DNA of 64,000 nt from the NCBI GenBank assembly GCA_026389845.1, contig JAPLHB010000109.1, positions 95,802 to 159,801 of the forward strand. The letters are read 5' to 3'. Below are positions 35,166 to 45,800 of this stretch, one piece after another. Position numbers and translations under genes: made by a program. The stretch's first letter is position 1. The number at the start of each line of letters is the position of its first letter. The stretch comes from Chloroflexota bacterium. GTDB lineage: Bacteria; Chloroflexota; Anaerolineae; CG2-30-64-16. A model generated the notes under the pieces. That model saw nothing but the letters and a program-made list of their open reading frames with translations. It did not search any database and was not told where the DNA came from.

Positions 35166-35294
35166 TGCGGCGATGAGGCGTTGAAGCGCCTGGGCGCGCC
35201 GGCTGCGTTGGGGATTCCGTACGTGCGAGGGGCGCGAGGGCTGTGACGCGAGAGAGCGATAGATTAATAGCAACATACCGAAACATCCGCTTTG

Positions 35295-37141
<1,847 letters not shown>

Positions 37142-37205
37142 TATCAAGTTGTGGTATAATACCCAATATCTAATACCCAGTCTACGGCGATAGGGGGCAC
37201 CGAAG

Positions 37206-37955
37206 ATGTCTGGACATTCGAAATGGGCGACAATCAAGCGTAAGAAAGGCGCGGCCGACGCCAAACGCGGCCAGATGTTCACCAAGCTCGCCCGTGAGTT
37301 GCAGTTGGCCGCGCGCGAGGGGCCGGACCCGAACTTCAACTTCCGGTTGCGGCTGATCATTGATAAGGCCAAAGCCGAAAACATGCCAAAGGACAACGTC
37401 GAGCGCGCCATCAAGCGCGGGGCCGGGCTCGATGACAGCGGCACACAGATCGAAGAAGTCACCTATGAAGGATACGGGCCGCACGGCGTAGCGATCTTCA
37501 TACAGACGCTGACCGACAACAAAAACCGCACCGTCTCCGAAATCCGCCGGGCGCTGACGCGCGGCGGCGGCAGCCTGGGCGAGTCGGGCAGCGTGGGCTG
37601 GCTGTTTGACAGCAAGGGGTACATCAGCTTCCCGCTGAGCAAGCTGAACCAGGACAAGGTGTTCGAGTTGGCGTTGGAGACCGGCGCGGACGATGTATCT
37701 TTCACCGACGACGCGGCCGAGATCTACACCGCGCCGTCTGATCTGCAAGTGGTGCGCCAGGCGTTTCTGGATGCGCGCTGCCAGGTCGAAACCGCCGAGC
37801 TATCCATGTTCCCCAAGACCTACGTTTCGCTCAGCCCGGCCGACACCTTGCAGGTAATGAATCTGATCGAGTCCATCGAAGAATTGGATGACGTGGCGAA
37901 GGTCTACTCGAACCTGGAAATCTCCGACGAGGCTTTGGCCGAGATGGAGCAGTAG
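37206..37955 (+). CDS. YebC/PmpR family protein, 249 aa
   Basis: This is a cytoplasmic protein of the YebC family, historically described as DNA-binding regulators and more recently linked to ribosomes stalled on proline-rich stretches. The start MSGHSKWATIKRKKGAADAKR and FTKLARELQLAAREGPDPN are signature sequences. GGSLGESGSVGWLFDSKG and MFPKTYVSLSPADTLQVMNL occur later. A TATAAT (37155-37160) precedes it. It heads a cluster with ruvC and ruvA, as in many bacteria. The organism's Pro/Thr-rich secreted proteins would fit a translation role, which is an inference. Confidence 0.95.
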   Translation: MSGHSKWATIKRKKGAADAKRGQMFTKLARELQLAAREGPDPNFNFRLRLIIDKAKAENMPKDNVERAIKRGAGLDDSGTQIEEVTYEGYGPHGVAIFIQTLTDNKNRTVSEIRRALTRGGGSLGESGSVGWLFDSKGYISFPLSKLNQDKVFELALETGADDVSFTDDAAEIYTAPSDLQVVRQAFLDARCQVETAELSMFPKTYVSLSPADTLQVMNLIESIEELDDVAKVYSNLEISDEALAEMEQ

Positions 37956-37958
37956 CGC

Positions 37959-38492
37959 GTGGTCATCCTGGGGATTGATCCGGGTACCGCGACGACCGGC
38001 TACGGGCTGGTGACCGAGGATGCGGCCGGCGAAGCGCAGTTGGTGCGCTATGGCGTTGTTCTCACCCAAGCGGGAACGCCGATGCCGTTGCGCCTGCAGG
38101 CCATCTATCGCGAGATCGCCGCGGTGATTGCCGAAGCCACGCCGGATGCCATGGCAATCGAAGAGCTATTTTTCAACCGCAACGTCACCACGGCGCTGAC
38201 GGTGGGCCAAGCGCGCGGGGTCGTGTTGTTGGCCGCTGCCCAGGCTGGCGTGCCCGTTTACGAGTACAAGCCCGCTGAAGTCAAGCAGGCGCTCGTGGGC
38301 TACGGCAACGCCTCCAAGCAGCAGATGCAAGAGATGGTCCGGCTGATGTTACGACTGGACGACATTCCCCGACCTGATGATGCAGCCGACGCCGTCGCCA
38401 TTGCCGTGTGCCATCTGCATAGCGCGCGTTTACAGCGCTTACTCGACGAGGATCAGTTCAGCGGCAAAATATCCAGCACGCCGCAGCCGTAG
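37959..38492 (+). CDS. ruvC: Holliday junction endonuclease RuvC, 177 aa
   Basis: This is the resolvase of the RuvABC system, cutting four-way DNA junctions. It begins with GTG at 37959, three bases after the yebC stop. The acidic active site is spread over ILGIDPGTATTGYG (first Asp), AIEELFFNRN (Glu) and RPDDAADAVAIAVCH (last Asps). The length is normal. The gene is followed by a palindrome cluster and a response regulator before ruvA; ruvB is not in this window. Confidence 0.95.
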   Translation: MVILGIDPGTATTGYGLVTEDAAGEAQLVRYGVVLTQAGTPMPLRLQAIYREIAAVIAEATPDAMAIEELFFNRNVTTALTVGQARGVVLLAAAQAGVPVYEYKPAEVKQALVGYGNASKQQMQEMVRLMLRLDDIPRPDDAADAVAIAVCHLHSARLQRLLDEDQFSGKISSTPQP

Positions 38493-38551
38493 GGGCGGGT
38501 CTGAGACCCACCCCTACGGAGACCCACCCCTACGGAGACCCGCCCCTACGG
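38487..38551. repeat. GTAGGGGCGGGTCT palindrome plus two further direct copies
   Basis: CCGTAGGGGCGGGTCT (38487-38502) faces AGACCCACCCCTACGG (38504-38519), and two more direct copies follow (38520-38535 and 38536-38551). It overlaps the last codons of ruvC and separates it from the response regulator gene. Confidence 0.88.
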
Positions 38552-38570
38552 GTGCAGAGAGGAAGTAGTC

Positions 38571-39296
38571 ATGGCTCCAGAAAGTGCGTCCTCACAACAA
38601 CCTCGCCGCCGCATCCTGGTAGCGGAAGACGAGGAAGACCTGCGCTTCCTATTGAAGCTGTCCCTGGGTCGTCTATACGACGTCGAGGTGATGCCAGATG
38701 GTGCGGCCGCGCTGGAAGCATTCGACGCTAAACCGGCCGACATGGTGATCCTCGACGTCATGATGCCGAAAATGGACGGATTCACCGCCTGCGCTGAAAT
38801 CCGTCGTCGTTCGGACGTGCCGATCATCATGCTGACCGCCCTGGGCGGCGTGGATGATGTGGTCAAGGGGTTCAACCTCGGCGCGGATGACTACATCAGC
38901 AAGCCGTTCACGTTCAAGGAATTACTGGCGCGCATCGAAGCTGTGATCCGGCGCGCCGACTGGATGCGCACACCGCCGCCGACGCGCACCATCGTCAACG
39001 GCGAGCTGCGGATCAACGTGGACTCGCACGAGGTCTATCTCCGCGACCAGGAAGTGCACCTGACCCCCATCGAGTTCCAACTCTTGCACTACTTGATGAG
39101 CCGACCGGGCCAAAGCGTGAGCAAGGAGACGCTATTCCGGGAGGTCTGGGGCTACGACTTCGCCGGCGGGACGAATCTCGTGGAAGTAGCCGTGCGCCGG
39201 TTGCGCGAGAAGATCGAGCGGGATCCCTCCGACCCGGAGCTGATCCAGACCGTGCGCGGGTCGGGCTACAAGTTTCGCACGTTGGCCGGCGGCTGA
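38571..39296 (+). CDS. OmpR/PhoB-type response regulator, orphan, 241 aa
   Basis: This is a two-component DNA-binding regulator. The receiver domain (about 14-128) has acidic residues AEDEED, phospho-acceptor Asp in VILDVMMPKMDG, a Thr in MLTALGG and the Lys in ISKPF. The winged-helix domain (about 140-238) has VHLTPIEFQLLHYLMSRPGQ, LFREVWGYD, and VAVRRLREKIERDPS followed by a YKF end. No sensor kinase gene lies nearby, so its signal is unknown. Its position between ruvC and ruvA, behind a palindrome cluster, is unusual and suggests insertion into a recombination-gene cluster. Confidence 0.93.
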   Translation: MAPESASSQQPRRRILVAEDEEDLRFLLKLSLGRLYDVEVMPDGAAALEAFDAKPADMVILDVMMPKMDGFTACAEIRRRSDVPIIMLTALGGVDDVVKGFNLGADDYISKPFTFKELLARIEAVIRRADWMRTPPPTRTIVNGELRINVDSHEVYLRDQEVHLTPIEFQLLHYLMSRPGQSVSKETLFREVWGYDFAGGTNLVEVAVRRLREKIERDPSDPELIQTVRGSGYKFRTLAGG

Positions 39297-39298
39297 CG

Positions 39299-39874
39299 AT
39301 GATTGCTACGGTCGAAGGCCGCATCGGCGCCGTTGCCAAAGATGCCCTGGTTGTGAGCGTCAGCGGCATCGGGCTGCGCATCCTGTGCCCCCAGCCGACG
39401 CTGGCAGCCGCGCGCGTCGGCGAGCCGATCGCCTTGCACACGCACCTGGTCGTCCGCGAGAATGAGCTGGCGTTGATCGGCTTCGCTACCGCCGAAGAGC
39501 TGACCTTCTTCCAGCAGTTGATCGGCGTTTCGGGCGTCGGGCCGAAGCTGGGGCTGTCGCTCCTCTCAGCCTTGGCCCCCGACGCGTTGCGCCTGGCGAT
39601 CGGCCAGGAACAGCCCGACCTGCTGGCACGCGTCCCGGGCATCGGCAAAAAAACCGCACAGAAGATCATTTTGGAGCTGAAGGACAAAATCGGCGCGTTC
39701 GAGGTGCCCGAAGGCCTGGCTGCGCTAACCGAGGCCGACGCGGCGGTTATTGATGCGCTGACCGCCCTGGGCTACAGCATCGTCGAGGCGCAGCGCGCCG
39801 TCCAAAGTCTGCCACGGGATGTCACCGCCATAGAGGAACGGCTGCGCCGGGCGCTGGCGTCGTTTGGCGGATAG
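39299..39874 (+). CDS. ruvA: Holliday junction DNA helicase subunit RuvA, 191 aa
   Basis: This is the junction-binding subunit that targets the RuvB motor. It opens with [20 protein letters not shown] (OB fold) and has the helix-hairpin-helix region with [14 protein letters not shown] and [22 protein letters not shown]-terminal three-helix domain ([19 protein letters not shown]) contacts RuvB. It starts two bases after the response regulator stop codon, so the two are co-transcribed. RuvB would be expected next but is absent here. Confidence 0.95.
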   Translation: MIATVEGRIGAVAKDALVVSVSGIGLRILCPQPTLAAARVGEPIALHTHLVVRENELALIGFATAEELTFFQQLIGVSGVGPKLGLSLLSALAPDALRLAIGQEQPDLLARVPGIGKKTAQKIILELKDKIGAFEVPEGLAALTEADAAVIDALTALGYSIVEAQRAVQSLPRDVTAIEERLRRALASFGG

Positions 39875-39938
39875 ACGAAGGCCCTCGGCCGGGCTTGCCT
39901 TGACAGAATTTGGCCGTGGTTCACAGGAGGATATCCCC

Positions 39939-41345
39939 TTGCACATCACCTTTCAGGGGGCGGCCCAGGAAGTTACCGGCTCCATGCACCTGATCGAGAT
40001 CAACGGCAAGCGCATCCTGATGGAATGCGGCATGTACCAGGGACGCCGAGCCGAGGCCTATGATCGCAATCTGCACTTTCCGTTCGACCCGAAGACGATA
40101 GATGCGCTCGTGCTCAGCCACGCGCACATTGACCACTCCGGCAACATCCCCAACCTGGTCAAGCAGGGCTTCAAGGGCCACATCTGGTGCACTGCGGCCA
40201 CACGCAACCTATGCGCTTACATGCTGCTCGACAGCGGGCATATCCAGGAAAGCGACGTCGAGTACCTCAACAAGCAGAAGGCGCGCAAGGGCGAACCGGC
40301 CGTCGAGCCGCTCTACACTCAGGCGGACGCCGAAAGGGCCATGCCATACTTCTCGGGCGTGGGCTTCCACCAGCCAACCACCGTCGCCGACGGCGTGAGC
40401 GTGACCTTTTACACTGCCGGACACATCCTGGGATCGGCGGTCGTGGCGCTCGACCTGCACGAGAACGCCACCGGCAAGGACTGGCGGCTGGTTTTCAGCG
40501 GTGACCTGGGGCGCAAGGACATGCCCATCCTGCGCGAATCGGAAACCCCGGAGCGCGCCGACATTCTGCTGATTGAGAGCACCTACGGCGACCGACTGCA
40601 CGGCACAGCCGAAGAGGCCCAAACGAAGCTGCGCGACCTCGTGCGCGCGACCGTCCGCCGTCAGGGCAAGGTGATCATCCCCGCCTTCGCCGTGGGCCGC
40701 ACGCAGGAGATCGTCTACGCGCTGAACCAGTCGGAGACCGAAGGGGACATCCCGCAAATTCCGGTCTTCGTGGACAGCCCCCTGGCGGTCAACGTGACCG
40801 AGGTCTTTCGGATCCACCCGGAGGAATGGGACGAGGAGGTGCGCGCCTTCCTGTCCGGCGGCAAGGGGCGAAACCCCTTCGACTTTCCGCGGCTGGAATA
40901 CGTGCGCGATCAAAACCGCAGTAAGCAGTTGAACTATCTGCGGGACCCGGCGATCATCATCAGCGCCAGTGGCATGGCAGAAAGCGGCCGCATCCTCCAT
41001 CACCTGAAGAACAACATCGAGGATGCCGACAACACCGTGCTCTTCGTCGGCTTCCAGGCCGAGCATACCTTGGGCCGATACATCCTGGATGGGGCGAGCC
41101 GCGTGAAGATCTTCGGGGAGGAGTACGACGTGCATGCGCAGATCGCCGCGATTGACGGCTACAGCGCACACGCCGACCAGGGGGAGCTACTGAGCTGGAC
41201 GCAATCGCTCGACCGCAGCCGCCTCCAACGGACGTTCGTGATTCACGGTGAGCAGCCGTCCGCGTTCACCTTTGCGGAAAAGCTGCGAGAGACCGGCCTG
41301 ACCCAGGTCGCCGTGCCGACGCGGGGGCAGAGCTTCGAGTTGTGA
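39939..41345 (+). CDS. Metallo-beta-lactamase / beta-CASP nuclease-like protein, 468 aa
   Basis: This is a predicted zinc-dependent RNA-processing nuclease of the beta-CASP family (YsaA/CPSF-like in bacteria). A TTG at 39939 with AGGAGG eight bases upstream gives [20 protein letters not shown]; the longer upstream reading overlaps ruvA without support. Metal motifs are [13 protein letters not shown], the [11 protein letters not shown] histidine, the SGDLG aspartate and later [26 protein letters not shown] marks the beta-CASP part, and [14 protein letters not shown] the final histidine. Length and motifs fit. The exact RNA substrate is unknown. Confidence 0.9.
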   Translation: MHITFQGAAQEVTGSMHLIEINGKRILMECGMYQGRRAEAYDRNLHFPFDPKTIDALVLSHAHIDHSGNIPNLVKQGFKGHIWCTAATRNLCAYMLLDSGHIQESDVEYLNKQKARKGEPAVEPLYTQADAERAMPYFSGVGFHQPTTVADGVSVTFYTAGHILGSAVVALDLHENATGKDWRLVFSGDLGRKDMPILRESETPERADILLIESTYGDRLHGTAEEAQTKLRDLVRATVRRQGKVIIPAFAVGRTQEIVYALNQSETEGDIPQIPVFVDSPLAVNVTEVFRIHPEEWDEEVRAFLSGGKGRNPFDFPRLEYVRDQNRSKQLNYLRDPAIIISASGMAESGRILHHLKNNIEDADNTVLFVGFQAEHTLGRYILDGASRVKIFGEEYDVHAQIAAIDGYSAHADQGELLSWTQSLDRSRLQRTFVIHGEQPSAFTFAEKLRETGLTQVAVPTRGQSFEL

Positions 41346-41354
41346 CAGGGCGTT

Positions 41355-42344
41355 ATGTTCAGGATTTTCAAGGGACAACAGACCAGGCGGCCGCCGCCGG
41401 AGATCATACCGCAACCTCACCCTGCTCCCCGTCCACCAGCATCGAGGCTCGACACGGGCCGCTCCCAGGTTCGCGTGCCAACACGCGCGTCGGCCTGGCA
41501 GCCGCCCGCACCACGCAGGGCTGAGCCAGACAAGCCGCCCTCTGAAGTCAAGCCCCGGCGATTCCACATCCCCTGGCAGAATCTCGCGCTGATCGGCGCA
41601 GGGGTCTTGATCGCGCTGGTTGTCCTGTTTACCTACAATGCACTCCAATCCCGCCAGCCGCGCATGACCGAGCGTGAAGTCAAGCAACTCGTCGCGCAGG
41701 CCATGTCCTCGGCCACGCCGCCGCCGCCCACCGCCGCGCGCGTGTACGACATCATCGCGTCCTCCGTGGTGCTCATCCGCACACAGGAGGTCAAAGACGG
41801 CGAGCCGGGCGAAGGCAGCGGCTCCGGCGTCGTTCTCGACCAGAGCGGCAACATCCTCACCAGCCTGCACGTCGTACAGGGCGCGAGCGAGATCGAGGTC
41901 ATTTTCGCCGATGGCACCGTCTCAAAGGCCACTGTCGCAGGGGCGCTGGGCGACAAGGACATTGCCGTTCTCAAGGCATCAGAGCCGCCGCCCCTGCTCA
42001 TCCCTGCTACGCTGGGCAACCCTGCCATGCTGCAAGTCGGTGACGAGGCCATCGTCGTCGGCAATCCGTTCGGGCTACGACACACCGTCACTGCGGGTGT
42101 GATCTCCGGCCTGAACCGCAGCTTCAAGCTGCCCAATACGACCGAGCCGGTAGAGGGTCTGATCCAGTTCGACGCGGCGGTGAATCCTGGCAATTCCGGC
42201 GGACCGTTGCTGAATCGCGATGGCGAAGTCGTCGGCATCGTCACGGCGCTGGCGAATCCCACCGATCAGAGTGTCTTCATCGGCATCGGCTTTGCCGTGC
42301 CGATTGACGTGGCGGCCGGCGCGGCGGGATCGCCGCCGTTTTAG
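41355..42344 (+). CDS. Membrane-anchored HtrA-like serine protease without PDZ domain, 329 aa
   Basis: This is a trypsin-like S1C protease, likely outside the membrane. An N-terminal Pro/Arg-rich cytoplasmic part is followed by one membrane segment (LALIGAGVLIALVVLFTYNA, about residues 76-95). The catalytic triad is visible: His in SLHVVQGASEIEV, Asp in DKDIAVLKA, and Ser in NPGNSGGPLL. It ends at GIGFAVPIDVAAGAAGSPPF, where HtrA proteins usually continue into a PDZ domain, so substrate recruitment by PDZ is missing. A role in envelope protein quality control is inferred. Confidence 0.88.
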   Translation: MFRIFKGQQTRRPPPEIIPQPHPAPRPPASRLDTGRSQVRVPTRASAWQPPAPRRAEPDKPPSEVKPRRFHIPWQNLALIGAGVLIALVVLFTYNALQSRQPRMTEREVKQLVAQAMSSATPPPPTAARVYDIIASSVVLIRTQEVKDGEPGEGSGSGVVLDQSGNILTSLHVVQGASEIEVIFADGTVSKATVAGALGDKDIAVLKASEPPPLLIPATLGNPAMLQVGDEAIVVGNPFGLRHTVTAGVISGLNRSFKLPNTTEPVEGLIQFDAAVNPGNSGGPLLNRDGEVVGIVTALANPTDQSVFIGIGFAVPIDVAAGAAGSPPF

Positions 42345-42346
42345 TG

Positions 42347-42441
42347 TGATGCGTGATGCGTGGTGCGTGAAGGTCAAGAGCCGCTTGTCCCAGATCGCGC
42401 AACACGCAACACGCAACACGCAACACGCAACACGCAACACG
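42347..42441. repeat. GATGCGTG / AACACGC arrays between protease and MoxR genes
   Basis: GTGATGCGTGATGCGTGGTGCGTG is followed about 40 bases later by six AACACGC units. Translation of this array extends the MoxR reading frame upstream (HATRNTQ), which is why the earlier starts were rejected. Confidence 0.85.
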
Positions 42442-42461
42442 TTTCCCTTGTGAGCAACCAG

Positions 42462-43475
42462 ATGACGAACACTACCCCCAACGCCGAAAGTGCACCGCTC
42501 ATGGAGCGCGTGCTGTACGAAGTGAAAAAGATCATCGTGGGGCAGGATCATCTGCTGGAGCGGATGCTGGTGGCGCTGCTGGCGCGGGGCCACCTTCTCG
42601 TCGAAGGGGTGCCGGGTCTCGCCAAGACGCTGGCGATCAAGACGCTGGCGCAGGTCATCGGCGGCGAATTCAAGCGCATCCAATTCACGCCTGATCTGGT
42701 TCCAGCAGACCTGGTGGGCACGCGGATTTACAATCAGAAGACCGGCGAGTTCAGCACGTCGCTCGGCCCAGTCTTTGCCAACTTGCTGCTGGCGGACGAG
42801 ATCAATCGCGCACCAGCCAAGGTGCAAAGCGCGCTGTTGGAAGTGATGCAGGAACGGCAGGTGACCATCGGACGCGAGACCTACAAAGTGCCCGATCCGT
42901 TCCTGGTCCTGGCAACGCAGAACCCCATCGAGACCGAGGGGACTTATCCGCTGCCCGAAGCGCAGGTGGATCGCTTTATGATGAAGGTCGTGATCGGCTA
43001 TCCGACCGATCAAGAGGAATTCATCATCGTCGAGCGCATGACGGGAACTCTGCTGCCCGTGGGCACGGTCATCACCACGCAGCAACTCATCGAGCTGCAA
43101 CACGAGGCCGACCAGGTGTACGCCGATCCGGCGCTGATGGAATACGCGGTGCGGCTGGTCGCGGCGACGCGGCGCCCGACCGACTTCGGCCTGGACGATA
43201 TGGCGCGCTATATCCTGTATGGCGCCAGCCCGCGCGCCTCGATCAACCTGATCCTGACGGCGCGGGCGCTGGCCTTTTTGCGAGGCCGCGGCTATGTGTT
43301 GGTGCAGGATGTCCAGGACATGGTGCTCGACGTGGTGCGCCATCGCCTCATCCTGTCTTACGAGGCACTCTCGGACAATGTGACCAGCGACATGATCCTG
43401 GCGCGGGTCATGGACCAGGTTCCGGTGCCGGCGCAACCCATCTATGAACATGCCTTCGTCAACATCAACGCCTGA
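42462..43475 (+). CDS. MoxR family AAA+ ATPase, 337 aa
   Basis: This is a cytoplasmic AAA+ chaperone that usually works with DUF58 and VWA proteins encoded beside it. Walker A is GVPGLAKTL, Walker B region LLADEINRAPAKVQSALLEVM, and sensor TQNPIETEGTYPLPEAQ with DRFMMKV, all characteristic of MoxR. Starts at ATG 42462 or GTG 42450 are both possible because no clear ribosome binding site is visible in the array upstream. The stop overlaps the DUF58 gene by 32 bases. Its target is not known. Confidence 0.93.
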   Translation: MTNTTPNAESAPLMERVLYEVKKIIVGQDHLLERMLVALLARGHLLVEGVPGLAKTLAIKTLAQVIGGEFKRIQFTPDLVPADLVGTRIYNQKTGEFSTSLGPVFANLLLADEINRAPAKVQSALLEVMQERQVTIGRETYKVPDPFLVLATQNPIETEGTYPLPEAQVDRFMMKVVIGYPTDQEEFIIVERMTGTLLPVGTVITTQQLIELQHEADQVYADPALMEYAVRLVAATRRPTDFGLDDMARYILYGASPRASINLILTARALAFLRGRGYVLVQDVQDMVLDVVRHRLILSYEALSDNVTSDMILARVMDQVPVPAQPIYEHAFVNINA

Positions 43476-44358
43476 GCGCATCCTGCAGCGGCTCGACTGG
43501 CAGGTGATCCGCCGCCTGGACGGCATCTTACAGGGCGACTATCGCAGCTTGTTCTACGGCTACGGGCTTGACCTGGCCGACCTGCGCGAGTATCAACCCG
43601 GCGACGACATCCGCTACATTGACTGGAACGTCACCGCGCGGCTCGCGACGCCTTACATCCGCCAATACTTCGAAGATCGGGAGATCACCGCCTGGTTTCT
43701 GCTCGACCTTAGCCCATCGGTGGATTTCGGCACGGTCAACAGCCTCAAGCGCGACTGTCTGATTGATTTCGTGACGGTGTTGGCGCGGCTGCTGACCCGG
43801 CATGGCAACCGGGTCGGGGCGATTGTCTACGACAGCCAGATCCAGCGCGTGATCCCTGCGAGGGGCGGGCGGCTGCACGTGCTCCGCCTGATCAATGACC
43901 TGCTCAATCAACCGCGCCTGCCCAACGCGCCGTTTACCGATCTGAACGTGCTGCTCGAAACCGCGTTCCGCGTCATCCGGCGGCGGTCGCTGATCTTCGT
44001 CGTGTCGGATTTCATCAGCGCGCCGGGGTGGGAAAGGCCGCTGGGCCTGTTGAGCAAGCGGCACGAAGCCCTGGCCGTGCGGCTGTGGGATCCGCGCGAG
44101 ACCGAGTTACCCGACATCGGCCTGGTACCGCTGCAAGACGCCGAGACCGGCGAGCAGCTTTGGGTGGACACGCACGATCGCAAATTCCGCCAGCGATTTC
44201 ACGCGGCAGCTCAGCGCAGGCAAGCCGGCCTGGAAGCGGCCTTTGGCCGCGCCAGCGTTGACGTGCTCTCGCTTTCGACCGAAGCCGACCTCGTCCGGGC
44301 GATCGTGGAGTTTGCGGCACGGCGTAAGCAGCGGAAACAAGTGGGGATGCGGAAGTGA
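43444..44358 (+). CDS. DUF58 domain protein, 304 aa
   Basis: This protein is a standard partner of MoxR ATPases. It has the DUF58 signature DLREYQPGDDIRYIDWNVTAR and a downstream VWA-like fold with LLDLSPSVDFGT and IFVVSDFISA. No membrane segment is visible, so this version is soluble. It starts within the end of the moxR-like gene and is followed by a VWA membrane protein. The three resemble the BatA-type operons seen in many bacteria, with roles proposed in stress tolerance or envelope maturation; no role is established here. Confidence 0.9.
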   Translation: MNMPSSTSTPERILQRLDWQVIRRLDGILQGDYRSLFYGYGLDLADLREYQPGDDIRYIDWNVTARLATPYIRQYFEDREITAWFLLDLSPSVDFGTVNSLKRDCLIDFVTVLARLLTRHGNRVGAIVYDSQIQRVIPARGGRLHVLRLINDLLNQPRLPNAPFTDLNVLLETAFRVIRRRSLIFVVSDFISAPGWERPLGLLSKRHEALAVRLWDPRETELPDIGLVPLQDAETGEQLWVDTHDRKFRQRFHAAAQRRQAGLEAAFGRASVDVLSLSTEADLVRAIVEFAARRKQRKQVGMRK

Positions 44359-44443
44359 CGGATGACGGACGACCGATGACCGACGACGAATAGCGAGTGA
44401 CGTTTCACGCACCACGCAGCACGTAGCACGTTTCACGAATCAC
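44357..44443. repeat. GACGGATGACC and CACGCAGCACGTAG arrays
   Basis: Short degenerate units (GACGACCGATGACCGACGAC, then ACGCACCACGCAGCACGT) fill the 95-base gap before the VWA gene. Confidence 0.7.
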
Positions 44444-44453
44444 AGGCGGTCGT

Positions 44454-45458
44454 ATGCAATTCCAATGGCCCGCGATGCTCTGGTTGCTGCTCCTGGTTCC
44501 CGCGCTCGTCGTCGCCTACATCCTGGCGCAGCGCAGGCGGCAGCGCTATGCCTTGCGGTATGCCAGCCTTTCGCTGGTCAAGGAGGCGCTGGGGCGAGGC
44601 CCGGGTTGGCGGCGGCACGCTCCTCCCGCCTTGTTTCTCCTGAGCCTGATCGTGATGCTGCTCGCGCTCGCACGGCCGGCTTCCCTGGTCACGCTGCCCA
44701 GCCAGGAAGGGACCGTCATCCTGACGATGGACGCCTCGGGGAGCATGCGGGCTGACGATCTCAAGCCCAGCCGGCTCGACGCAGCCAAATCCGCGGCACT
44801 GGCGTTCATCGAAAAGCAGCCCCAGGGCGTCAAAATCGGCGTTGTCTCGTTCAGCGATAGCGCCTTCCTCGTGCAAGCGCCGACGTCCGAGAAGGAAGAG
44901 GTCGTCGCTGCTGTCAACCGCCTGACGACCCAGCGCGGCACGGCGATCGGGTCCGCGTTGCTCACCTCGCTCGAAGCCATCTTCGAGGACGCCGAGATCG
45001 AAGGCGGCGCGCCGATTTCGTCCACAGTGCCGACGCCCACGCCAACGCCCTTGCCCAAAGGCGTGTACGAGCCGGCGATCATCGTGCTGCTCAGCGACGG
45101 CGAAAGCAACCGGGGGCCGCGGCCGCTCGACGTGGTGGAGCAGGTCGCGGCGCGTGGAATTCGCGTCTACACGATCGGCGTCGGCAGCGTGGCGGGCGTC
45201 GTTCTGCGCAACCAGGGCCGTTCGATGCGCGTGCGGTTGGATGAGGCCACGCTCAAGGCCGTAGCGACTGCCACCGACGGCGAATACTTCAACGCATCCA
45301 CCGAAAAGGACCTGCACAGTATCTATGAGAACCTGAGCACCCACCTGGTGTTCAAGAAACAGCAGACCGAGATTACGGCTCTGTTCACCGGAGCGGCGGT
45401 CGTTCTACTGCTCATCGCCGGGACGCTTTCGCTGCTCTGGTTCAACCGGTTGCCGTGA
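44454..45458 (+). CDS. VWA domain membrane protein (BatA-like), 334 aa
   Basis: This is a membrane protein with an N-terminal membrane segment (FQWPAMLWLLLLVPALVVAY), a second segment (FLLSLIVMLLALA) and a C-terminal one (ALFTGAAVVLLLIAGTLSLL). The von Willebrand factor A domain between them has a complete MIDAS start TMDASGSMRADD, and later Thr and LLSDGES residues. VRLDEATLKAVATATDGEYF is typical of BatA proteins. It probably binds partner proteins through a divalent metal and works with the MoxR ATPase encoded upstream. Confidence 0.9.
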   Translation: MQFQWPAMLWLLLLVPALVVAYILAQRRRQRYALRYASLSLVKEALGRGPGWRRHAPPALFLLSLIVMLLALARPASLVTLPSQEGTVILTMDASGSMRADDLKPSRLDAAKSAALAFIEKQPQGVKIGVVSFSDSAFLVQAPTSEKEEVVAAVNRLTTQRGTAIGSALLTSLEAIFEDAEIEGGAPISSTVPTPTPTPLPKGVYEPAIIVLLSDGESNRGPRPLDVVEQVAARGIRVYTIGVGSVAGVVLRNQGRSMRVRLDEATLKAVATATDGEYFNASTEKDLHSIYENLSTHLVFKKQQTEITALFTGAAVVLLLIAGTLSLLWFNRLP

Positions 45459-45557
45459 CCATGGAAGCAGCAGTTCCTAATGTAGATCGGGCGACGATGT
45501 CATTCTGAGAACCGCCATGCCACCGGTGGCATTCGTGAAGCAAGAAACTCCGCCGCG

Positions 45558-45764
45558 TGTCATGCTGAGTGAGTCGTTCCCGTGTCTTGCGTTGCGGCGA
45601 GCTTCCAGCGAAGCATCCATTCGCTGCGCTCAGAGCTTGTCCTGAACACAGTGAAGGAACAAGTTCTGGCGTGGCAGCGAGACCCTTCGCTAGAGTCACG
45701 CCGCGGCGTACTATTTGTCGTAGTCCCGCTCAGAGCTTGCCCTGAGTGCAGCGAAGGGGTGACA
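45558..45764. repeat. Large inverted-repeat element, copy 4
   Basis: TGTCATGCTGAGTGAGTCG at the left faces CCCGCTCAGAGC with a terminal TGACA at the right. It carries nested CTTGTCCTGAAC and CCTGAGTGCAGCGAAGG blocks, and inner CCAGCGAAGC and CCTTCGCT arms. It occupies the convergent gap between the VWA gene and rhaA; no gene lies in 45.46-45.80 kb. Confidence 0.88.
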
Positions 45765-45800
45765 AGCCGCATTTGGAGCTGCTGCGATGGCAAGCTGACG

